A stretch of 49,758 bases of DNA from Clostridiaceae bacterium (GTDB taxonomy: Bacteria; Bacillota; Clostridia; Oscillospirales; Acutalibacteraceae). Under the pieces are notes generated by a model, which was not told the origin of the DNA, ran no database searches, and was given only the letters and a program-made list of their open reading frames with translations. Shown here piece after piece: positions 43,546 through 49,758 of the stretch. Where the stretch lies: NCBI GenBank assembly GCA_016288315.1, contig JAEEYU010000046.1:1-49758 (forward strand). The letters run 5' to 3'. A program made the position numbers and the translations under genes. How positions within the stretch are numbered: position 1 is the first letter of the stretch; every line of letters begins with the position of its first letter.

Positions 43546-44973
43546 TTAATCTTCGATGTCGCCGTCTGTTTCGTCTGCCGGTTCTTCGGTATCGGCTTCG
43601 TCACCGGCATCTTCCGCCTCAACCGGCTTTGCGACTGCGCTGTCTCTCTTGGCGTTGAGCTCGTTTATCTGTTCAACAAACATGTCAATGAGAGCATCAA
43701 TCTCGCTTATGCGTGAATCGCGCTGTCTGAGCTGTTCCTCAAGGTCGCTCCTCGTGACTTCAAAGTCTTTCTCCATCTGGCTGATTCTCTCTTTGTATTC
43801 CGCCTCAAGAGCATTCTTTGCTTCACGCAGTTCGTTTATAACAGCGCTCTTCTCGTCCATCTGTGCCTCAAGTGCGCTGAATTTTTCAAGGAACTCATCC
43901 GACTGAGCCGCGCCTGACGAAACGCCTTCGTTGACCATATCCTCAAGGGATTTTACTCTCTCTTCAAGCTCCGATGCATACTGCTTGTGGAACTCCGTCT
44001 CGTTTGCGAGGGTTGTTACCATATTGGTCTTTGTCTCAAGCTCGTTTGCAAGCTGGTCTCTTTCTTCCTGCAGCTTTGCGTATGATGACTCATACTCCTG
44101 AGCATCGGCACGAAGTTTATTTATTTCCTCATTGATTTCGGCATAGTGCTCGGCGTCTTTGCGGAGCTGTTCCGTCGCTTTCTGGAAATCGTTGTGCTCT
44201 TCGCAAAGGTCGTTGTATTTCTGTAATGTTTCTTTATAACTCTTGTCAAGCAGTGTGTTGTCTTTAAGTGCGCTTTCGTATTCGCCGCTCAGAAGGTTGT
44301 ATTTGTCAATGGCCTCCTGGTATTGCTTTTCCATTGCGCTTCTCTTGTCAAGCGTCAGCTGGTAGCTTGCGCTCAGCGAATTGAAGCGGTCAACAAGAGC
44401 TTCGTGCTCTCTTAGGAGGGCGGCGTTTCTCGCATAAAGATCATCATAAAGAGTGGTCTTTTCGGTGAGTTCTTCTATCTGCTTTTCAAGGTCCCTGATT
44501 CTTGCGTCCTTAAGGTCAACCGCCTTTGTGAGTTCCTCAAGCTTTTCCTCTTTTATCTGGAGGTCTGCAGAGAGCTGTGAAACAGTAGCGGTGAGCTCAT
44601 TGATTCTAGACTTGAACGTCGCGTCGTCGGTGGCGCTGAAGTTTGTGTAGGTTGCCGCACCCATAACACCGGGGGAGGACTGTGCCTTTTCAAGGGCAAG
44701 CTTTGTCTCGGCAAGCTCCGCCTTCGCCTCGTTGAGCTCCTGTCTTATCGGGTCAACCTCCGCCTTGGCAGATGCATACTTTTCCCTCAGGGCGTCGCGT
44801 TCGCGGTTGCTTAATACAAGCTTTTCCTTGAGTTCGTCAACCTTCTGCTCATACATCTTGAGACTGACGTTCTTGGAGTTATTTAGATCTTTTATATAGG
44901 TTTCGACTTCTTCTTTGTCGTAACCCCTCATAACCTGTCTGAAGTTGAAACTGGCCTGGCCTTCGTTAGCCAT
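43546..44973 (-). CDS. DivIVA-like long coiled-coil protein
   Basis: 475 residues. The first 35 residues carry the DivIVA/GpsB membrane-targeting pattern (FNFRQVMRGYDKEEVETYIKDL). The rest is almost all heptad-repeat coiled coil rich in Glu, Lys and Leu, ending in an acidic tail. DivIVA proteins gather at curved membrane (poles and septa) and recruit division or wall factors. This one is about three times longer than Bacillus DivIVA. The start at 44973 follows AAAGGA at a wide spacing (11 bases). The exact role is unknown. Confidence 0.82.
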   Translation of the reverse strand: MANEGQASFNFRQVMRGYDKEEVETYIKDLNNSKNVSLKMYEQKVDELKEKLVLSNRERDALREKYASAKAEVDPIRQELNEAKAELAETKLALEKAQSSPGVMGAATYTNFSATDDATFKSRINELTATVSQLSADLQIKEEKLEELTKAVDLKDARIRDLEKQIEELTEKTTLYDDLYARNAALLREHEALVDRFNSLSASYQLTLDKRSAMEKQYQEAIDKYNLLSGEYESALKDNTLLDKSYKETLQKYNDLCEEHNDFQKATEQLRKDAEHYAEINEEINKLRADAQEYESSYAKLQEERDQLANELETKTNMVTTLANETEFHKQYASELEERVKSLEDMVNEGVSSGAAQSDEFLEKFSALEAQMDEKSAVINELREAKNALEAEYKERISQMEKDFEVTRSDLEEQLRQRDSRISEIDALIDMFVEQINELNAKRDSAVAKPVEAEDAGDEADTEEPADETDGDIED

Positions 44974-45039
44974 CGATAATCATATCCTTTCTTTATGAAC
45001 TTTAACAGATCCGCAATATTAAAAAACGTAAAAGAAAGA

Positions 45040-45069
45040 AATATATAGAATGCGGACATAATTCGTCAA
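45040..45069 (-). promoter_or_regulatory. candidate promoter for the DivIVA-like/GtrA-like unit
   Basis: On the minus strand TTGACG (45064-45069) with TATATT (45040-45045) at 18 bases or TATATA (45042-45047) at 16 bases. A second TTGACA lies farther upstream (45106-45111) with TAATAA 16 bases on. The rest of the 285-base divergent gap is AT-rich without visible genes. Confidence 0.5.
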
Positions 45070-45190
45070 TATTATAAAATATATTATTACCTAAAATGTT
45101 ATTATTGTCAAGGATAAAATTATTTAATAACAAAGATGTAATTTTTATGTAACAATTTTCAGCGTTCAAACATTTTTTCACATAATATCA

Positions 45191-45219
45191 TTGAATAATA
45201 CAATATGTTGTGCTATATT
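45191..45219 (+). promoter_or_regulatory. promoter for the oxidoreductase-FkbM unit
   Basis: TTGAAT (45191-45196) and TATATT (45214-45219) are separated by 17 bases, leaving a leader of about 33 bases before the ATG at 45259. Confidence 0.65.
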
Positions 45220-45258
45220 ATCAACCGTAACAAAATATATGATTCCGGAGCGTAAATT

Positions 45259-46545
45259 ATGAATCAGAAACCGGTTAAAGCAGTAATAATCGGCGGAGGG
45301 CACAGAAGTCTTGTCTATGCCGAACTCGCCGTTCTTGAACCCGAAAACCTTGAAATAGTCGGCGTGGCGGATCCCGACGTCCGCCGCCGCAGCTTTATCT
45401 GCGAAAAATTCGGTATTCCCGCAGAACATTGTTTTGAAACGGCGCAGGAGCTCGCTAAAGCGGAGAAATTCGCCGACATCGCCATTAACGGCACAATGGA
45501 TGACATCCACGTTGCAACAACAATTCCTCTCCTCGAAGCGGGCTATGATGTTCTCCTCGAAAAGCCGTTTGCCGTCAATGAGAATGAGGCAAAACAGCTC
45601 GTGAAAGCGGCAAAAAAATACAACCGCAAGGTTATGGTCTGCTTTGTTCTTAGATACGCTCCTTTTTACAGCGGAATTAAAAATGAAATAGTCTCGGGCA
45701 GAATCGGCACCGTAATCAATATTCAGACAACCGAGTTCGTCAGCTACCACCACATGTCAACAAGCCACGTCAGGGGCAAATGGAACAATTCCGACCGCTG
45801 CCACAGCTCAATGCTCCTGGCAAAATGCTGTCACGATGTTGATATCATGATGTGGCTTATGGGCAAAGACAAGCCGTCTGCCGTCTCCTCGTTCGGCTGC
45901 AATCAGCAGTTTGTGCCGTCAAACGCGCCTGAAAACTCCGGCACAAAATGTCTCGTTGACTGCCCGCTTGTTGATGAATGTCTCTATTCCGCAAAAAGAA
46001 TCTATATCGACCATCCCGACAGATGGGCTTTTTATGTCTGGGATAAACTCGAGGGCATCGAAAACCCCACCATTGAAGATAAAATCAACCTCCTCAAAGG
46101 CGACAGTCCCTACGGCGTCTGCGCCTACAAAAGCGACAACAACGTGGTTGATCACCAGAGCATTGTTGTCAGTTTCAGAAGCGGAGCCACAGGCACCCAC
46201 AATATGGTCGGCGGCACCGCAACAGGCAGAAGAACTGTTCACATCGTCGGCACAAAGGGCGAGATTTTCGGCGAATTTGACAGCGGAAAATATACGGTCT
46301 CCCTCATCGACCCTTCGCCCGGTTGCGAGCACAGCGATTACACAGTTGACACAAACGTTTCGGGCGACAGCCACGGCGGCGGAGACCTCGGGCTTATGAG
46401 GGATTTCATCGCTTATGTAAGGGGCGAAAAGACATCCCTTTCCTGCACATCCATCGATGACACATTCTCCGGGCATCTTGTTGTTTTCCTCGCCGACAAA
46501 TCGCGTGAGAACAACGGCGCCGTGCAGGTGATTGACCTTGATTGA
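45259..46545 (+). CDS. Gfo/Idh/MocA-family NAD(P)-dependent oxidoreductase with Cys cluster
   Basis: 428 residues. The N-terminal Rossmann fold (AVIIGGGHRS, GVADPD) and the catalytic motif LLEKPFAV (E101-K102-P103) are typical, as is the downstream CCHDVDIMMWL. Family members oxidise or reduce sugars and inositols. A middle insert carries three cysteines (CLVDCPLVDEC) and a later partner in YGVCAYKSD, a possible metal site. Substrate unknown; the distance of 43 kb from iolDE does not support a direct link to inositol use. GGAG precedes the ATG. The next gene overlaps its end. Confidence 0.88.
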   Translation: MNQKPVKAVIIGGGHRSLVYAELAVLEPENLEIVGVADPDVRRRSFICEKFGIPAEHCFETAQELAKAEKFADIAINGTMDDIHVATTIPLLEAGYDVLLEKPFAVNENEAKQLVKAAKKYNRKVMVCFVLRYAPFYSGIKNEIVSGRIGTVINIQTTEFVSYHHMSTSHVRGKWNNSDRCHSSMLLAKCCHDVDIMMWLMGKDKPSAVSSFGCNQQFVPSNAPENSGTKCLVDCPLVDECLYSAKRIYIDHPDRWAFYVWDKLEGIENPTIEDKINLLKGDSPYGVCAYKSDNNVVDHQSIVVSFRSGATGTHNMVGGTATGRRTVHIVGTKGEIFGEFDSGKYTVSLIDPSPGCEHSDYTVDTNVSGDSHGGGDLGLMRDFIAYVRGEKTSLSCTSIDDTFSGHLVVFLADKSRENNGAVQVIDLD

Positions 46546-47596
46546 AAGAATACTCAGCGAAAACTCCGTGTGGGAGAAGCTTCTCTCCTCCGATACTCCG
46601 GTTGTCCTTTATGGTATGGGCAACGGAGCGGATATAATACTTGATGAATTTGCAGCTCTCGGCATAAAATGCTCGGGAGTTTTTGCAAGCGATCCCTTTG
46701 TCCGCGGCCAGACCTTCCGCGGATTCAAAGTCGAAAAACTCTCCGATATCGAAGCCCGCCTCGGCAGTTTTACCGTTGCCGTCGCTTTTGCAACACAGCT
46801 CGACAGCGTCATTGAAAATATAGTGAATATATCCGCCCGGCACCGCCTCCTTGTTCCCTGCGTTCCCGTTTACGGCGCGGACATTGTCAACAGAGATTTT
46901 GTCAACAGGTTTTCGCCTGAAATCGAAGAGGCATACTCCCTGCTTTACGACGAAGAGTCAAAAAGAGTTTATGAGAACGCGCTGCGTTTTATGTTCGGCG
47001 GAGAACTCGGCACTCTGCCCGGTATAACCTGCACAAAAGACGATGTTTTCAACAGTTTCTTCCACCTTGGCAGCAGTGAGGATTACCTCGACCTCGGCGC
47101 CTACAGAGGCGACACAATCGCCGAATTTCTGCGTTTTTCGGGCGGCGGTTATTCTTCAATCACCGCCCTCGAGCCGGACGCCAGAACATTCTTAAAGCTT
47201 GAGGAATTCTGCAAAAATCTTGACTCCTGCACCTGCATAAACGCCTGCGTTTCAGACATCGACGGCTCGGTTATTTTCAACAATTCCGCAGGCAGACAAT
47301 CGTCAATTTCAACAAACGGAAAAACGGTCAAATCCTTTACCGTTGACACCGTCTGCAAGGGCAGGGGCGTCACTTATCTGAAGGCGGATATCGAAGGCGC
47401 CGAAAAACAGATGCTCCTCGGTGCCGCAGGAACCTTAAAAAAATACAAACCCAAACTCAATATTGCCGCCTATCACAAAAGCAAAGATTTCTTTGAAATC
47501 CCTCTTCTGATTCACAGCTTAAACAGCGATTACAAGCTATTTTTCCGTAAACATAAATACATTCCCTGCTGGGATCTGAACTGCTACTGCGTTTGA
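46538..47596 (+). CDS. FkbM-family methyltransferase with N-terminal Rossmann-like domain
   Basis: 352 residues from the TTG at 46538, which has AGGTGA 6 bases upstream; a TTG two codons earlier is possible. Residues 20-110 form a nucleotide-binding-like fold (VVLYGMGNGADIILDEF, then SDPFVRGQTFRG) as in PglD-type sugar enzymes. The SAM-dependent FkbM domain follows (YLDLGAYRGDTI, ALEPDARTF, YLKADIEGAEKQML). FkbM proteins methylate hydroxyls on sugars and other small molecules. Overlap with the oxidoreductase gene by 8 bases suggests they act on the same, unknown compound. Confidence 0.85.
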   Translation: MIERILSENSVWEKLLSSDTPVVLYGMGNGADIILDEFAALGIKCSGVFASDPFVRGQTFRGFKVEKLSDIEARLGSFTVAVAFATQLDSVIENIVNISARHRLLVPCVPVYGADIVNRDFVNRFSPEIEEAYSLLYDEESKRVYENALRFMFGGELGTLPGITCTKDDVFNSFFHLGSSEDYLDLGAYRGDTIAEFLRFSGGGYSSITALEPDARTFLKLEEFCKNLDSCTCINACVSDIDGSVIFNNSAGRQSSISTNGKTVKSFTVDTVCKGRGVTYLKADIEGAEKQMLLGAAGTLKKYKPKLNIAAYHKSKDFFEIPLLIHSLNSDYKLFFRKHKYIPCWDLNCYCV

Positions 47597-47626
47597 TGTT
47601 TCTCACAAATCAAATGCAGTATTTTT
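47586..47626 (+). terminator. rho-independent terminator after the FkbM gene
   Basis: A 12-bp stem ACTGCGTTTGAT/ATCAAATGCAGT (one G-T pair) with an 11-base loop is followed by ATTTTTG. The stop codon lies inside the 5' arm. Confidence 0.75.
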
Positions 47627-47661
47627 GTTTATAATAACGAATCATAATTTATGAATAATTC

Positions 47662-47690
47662 TTGAATTTTTTATGATTTTATTATATTAT
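47662..47690 (+). promoter_or_regulatory. promoter for the secreted-protein gene
   Basis: TTGAAT (47662-47667) and TATTAT (47685-47690) with a 17-base AT-rich spacer, about 70 bases ahead of the ATG at 47763. No other promoter is nearer. Confidence 0.6.
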
Positions 47691-47762
47691 TATAGCGGAT
47701 ATATTTGATTCGTGAAGGCACGGGTTGATATTCCGGAATTTTTAAGAAAGAAGGTAATGCCA

Positions 47763-49454
47763 ATGGCTAAAAAACTCCTGGCACTGGCGCTTGCCCTGCT
47801 GATGCTCTGCTCGGTAGTTCCCTTCGCCGCTTTTGCGGATGATGAAGTTGTTGACGCCGAAACCAGAGTCAGCGCATGGGATGCCGATTGCGACCTTCTT
47901 CTCGCCAAACTTTTCGACAACGAAGAATCCGCTCACTGGAAATACGTTGCCGAAAATGATGAGACACTGTCAAAGACAATGCTCACTTACACTGTGTTTG
48001 CTCTTTATGACGACGCATGGAAGAACGGCTTTGACAAGAGCGTTTCGGTCGATAAAGCCGAAGAGATTCTCTGCTCACTCATCGAGAAGATTGACGCCAA
48101 CGTTGGCGAGTCGAAAATCGCTCCCATCATCAAGGTTCTCGAAACCGCAACAAGCTTAAATGACCTCCTTCAGAAGGTTAACGGCTTTGTTAAGATTTCA
48201 GACACCCTCACTTCAACAGAGTGGTCCACCGCGTTCCAGTATATCGAATGGGCAATCAAGGTCGGCAAACTCTATGAGAAGTCAAGAGACAGAGTCATCC
48301 TTGCTTACGCACAGATCCTCTCTGTTCAGGCTGCAAACGAATACTACAAAGAAATGCTTCAGTATATCGTTGACAACTGCCCCTACAATGTAGTTGTTAC
48401 AGCAGCTTCCAACCTTATCAACGACATCGAAGAGAGCGTTGAAAGCCTCATCAAGGGCGAAGTCCTCGACGCTGCCGGCTTTGCGGCATCAAATCTCTTC
48501 AACACCGCAGCTGAAATCGCTCTCAACACAAACGCTTACACTGCAGTTGCTCTCAAGGTTTACAAAACCGGCACAAGCGTAGCCGACAAACTTTGGAACA
48601 CCAGCAACCAGTTCGAGCTTATGGATGAGCTCTACACCACATTCTTTGCCGAGACAGCAGTTGTTGACTGGGCAAAAGAAGCAGTCGGCGCAGACAAAAC
48701 TCAGTTTGCAGTAAGTGCAGTCCTTACACTCAGACAGGTCGGCGCACAGTCGCTTTATGATCTCAAGGTTGCTCAGTCGGGCGGCATAATCGGCACTATC
48801 AAAGATCAGATTAACCGCAACGTCACTTCCGACAACATCGCCGAAATCCTCGTTCTCAATATGATGAAAGAAGTTCTCTTCGGCGCAGATCCCGCAACCT
48901 ACAGCGAGTTCAAAACAATCGCAATTGCATACACACCCGCAACAATGTCAATCGGCAGCATCGCCATCTATGACAACGAAGATCAGCAGTTCTATGCAGA
49001 AAACGGCTATATGGGCGTTGTTTACAACGGCTACAGCGGCGGATATGTCAAAGCTGCCTTCATCACATCCGATGAGCAGGTCGGCTTCATTTCCGACAAG
49101 CCCGTAACCGCATCCTGCATTATCGACAAACTTGTTGACGGCGCAGTTGTTGACTATTCCTTCTCAGACGTAGCTATAAATGAAGGCAAAGTTATTACCG
49201 TTGCTACAACAGAATTCGGCGAAACTCCCGTTTACACCGTAACCGAAAACGGCGAATCAACCGACATCGCTCTCAATGCTGATTTCGTATATCCCACAGC
49301 TAAAGAGATCAACGCAGCAACAGTTGCAACAGCAGTCAAAGATGTAGCTCAGAAGAAGACCAACGACTTTATCAGATCAATATTCGCATCAATCTTCAGT
49401 GCCTTCTCAGCAATATTCTCCAAACTTTCTTTCCTCAACATTTTCAAGAAATAA
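47763..49454 (+). CDS. secreted protein of unknown function
   Basis: 563 residues from the ATG at 47763, which has AGAAGG 8 bases upstream; in-frame starts at 47712 and 47757 would spoil the signal peptide or sit on that site. A clear signal peptide (KKLLALALALLMLCSVVPFAAFA) with an AFA-type cleavage site is followed by about 360 residues that look all-helical and about 130 residues rich in beta strands (YTPATMSIGSIAIYDNEDQ to ENGESTDIALNADFVYPTAKE). The end is a 28-residue hydrophobic, lysine-tipped amphipathic stretch. Only Cys-poor, no enzyme motif recognised. It has its own promoter and terminator and lies just before the rRNA operon. Confidence 0.82.
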   Translation: MAKKLLALALALLMLCSVVPFAAFADDEVVDAETRVSAWDADCDLLLAKLFDNEESAHWKYVAENDETLSKTMLTYTVFALYDDAWKNGFDKSVSVDKAEEILCSLIEKIDANVGESKIAPIIKVLETATSLNDLLQKVNGFVKISDTLTSTEWSTAFQYIEWAIKVGKLYEKSRDRVILAYAQILSVQAANEYYKEMLQYIVDNCPYNVVVTAASNLINDIEESVESLIKGEVLDAAGFAASNLFNTAAEIALNTNAYTAVALKVYKTGTSVADKLWNTSNQFELMDELYTTFFAETAVVDWAKEAVGADKTQFAVSAVLTLRQVGAQSLYDLKVAQSGGIIGTIKDQINRNVTSDNIAEILVLNMMKEVLFGADPATYSEFKTIAIAYTPATMSIGSIAIYDNEDQQFYAENGYMGVVYNGYSGGYVKAAFITSDEQVGFISDKPVTASCIIDKLVDGAVVDYSFSDVAINEGKVITVATTEFGETPVYTVTENGESTDIALNADFVYPTAKEINAATVATAVKDVAQKKTNDFIRSIFASIFSAFSAIFSKLSFLNIFKK

Positions 49455-49483
49455 GTTTGAAGAAATTCTGATTTGAATCAATT

Positions 49484-49519
49484 CCCCTGTGCAGAAATGT
49501 GCAGGGGTTTTTCCTTTTT
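49484..49519 (+). terminator. rho-independent terminator after the secreted-protein gene
   Basis: A 10-bp stem (49484-49493 with 49498-49507, CCCCTG/CAGGGG core, two G-T pairs), a GAAA tetraloop and a TTTTTCCTTTTT tract. Beyond it, 49520-49660 has no visible gene. Confidence 0.85.
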
Positions 49520-49667
49520 ATTATAGATTTATTACATTAAATAATATGCTTTTCAACGGCATTTCCGTATGCGGTATTAACCCCTGATTTTCCAATTCGG
49601 AAACATCACTCATTCGCGAAACACCCGGGAGCGTTGAGAGAAGGGTAAAAAAAGGAAAAAATAAATG

Positions 49668-49696
49668 TTGACAGAGGGGGAGGTATGTGATATATT
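49668..49696 (+). promoter_or_regulatory. strong promoter, probably of an rRNA operon
   Basis: Consensus TTGACA (49668-49673), 17 bases, TATATT (49691-49696). Immediately upstream an A-rich stretch (49648-49664, AAAAAAAGGAAAAAATAAA-type) resembles an UP element, as at rRNA promoters. Confidence 0.75.
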
Positions 49697-49702
49697 AATC
49701 GA

Positions 49703-49758
49703 GCGCCCGTGAAGAAGGGGAGCTTCTGAGCGGGTAAATAGCACCTTGAAAATTAAAC
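49703..49758 (+). other. rRNA operon leader (16S rRNA expected beyond window)
   Basis: A hairpin (CCCG 49706-49709 and GAAG 49711-49714 paired with CTTC 49723-49726 and CGGG 49731-49734) is followed by TAGCACCTTGAAAATTAAAC, a string commonly seen just ahead of 16S rRNA genes in Clostridia. No mature rRNA sequence is in the window, so the operon itself is inferred. Confidence 0.6.

Noticed and set aside
44974-45190. Possible small RNA in the AT-rich gap before the oxidoreductase gene
   Set aside because: Only promoter-like boxes are visible. No GC-rich hairpin with T run that would end a small RNA was found.

Overview
The window looks like the chromosome of an anaerobic low-G+C-lineage Firmicute of class Clostridia, probably an Oscillospirales/Ruminococcaceae-type gut bacterium. 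This is inferred from gene content and order, not from a search. Pointers are GerW/YtfJ with its YtfI-like partner, RNase M5, RemA, YlaN-free scpAB order, a T-box leader ahead of alaS, CdaA-CdaR, PrpC-PrkC-RsgA, WG-repeat proteins, strong GGAGG-type ribosome binding sites and frequent TTG starts. Base composition is near 50% G+C, with AT-rich promoters that are easy to read.

Layout. Positions 1-300 hold two minus-strand tRNA genes (Ala-GGC, cut by the window edge, and Lys-TTT) with promoters and a terminator. Positions 450-7360 are a metabolic/accessory region: iolD and iolE of myo-inositol breakdown, two calcineurin-like phosphoesterases, a minus-strand lipoprotein and a minus-strand PHP-domain hydrolase. 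Positions 7380-9716 carry a divergent promoter region and an unusual membrane protein that joins an ECF-sigma-like cytoplasmic part to extracytoplasmic WG repeats and an SH3-like domain. Positions 9767-17905 are a T-box leader followed by alaS-hinT-phosphoribosyltransferase-comEC-holA-rnmV-ispF. Positions 17941-20202 form the c-di-AMP unit cdaA-cdaR with its own promoter and terminator.

Positions 20239-42926 form a remarkable head-to-tail run: one clear promoter, 25 plus-strand genes with no gap above about 27 bases, and one strong terminator. It holds a calcium-loop lipoprotein with a two-component system, a DUF1385 protein, prmC, a site-2-type protease, scpA-scpB, ytfI-ytfJ, rluB, a small unknown, yicC, remA, gmk, rpoZ, priA, def, fmt, a YugP-type protease, rsmB, rlmN, prpC, prkC and rsgA. 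It mixes chromosome segregation, nucleotide and RNA polymerase supply, translation start, rRNA modification and Ser/Thr-kinase signalling, much as in the Bacillus priA-def-fmt-rsmB-rlmN-prpC-prkC-rsgA block, but without coaBC.

Positions 42946-44973 are a minus-strand pair (GtrA-like membrane protein and a DivIVA-like coiled-coil protein). Positions 45191-47626 are a plus-strand pair: a Gfo/Idh/MocA oxidoreductase with a Cys cluster and an FkbM-type methyltransferase. Positions 47662-49519 hold a secreted protein of unknown function. The last 120 bases carry a consensus promoter with an A-rich upstream element and a leader typical of the start of an rRNA operon, which presumably continues past the window.

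The best candidate for something new is the sigma-like/WG/SH3 membrane protein at 7572-9716. Other items worth a look are the T-box leader with an atypical expression platform, the ComEC with a dead beta-lactamase-like domain, the lipoprotein plus two-component system at the head of the long gene run, and the two phosphoesterases with altered metal-ligand motifs.
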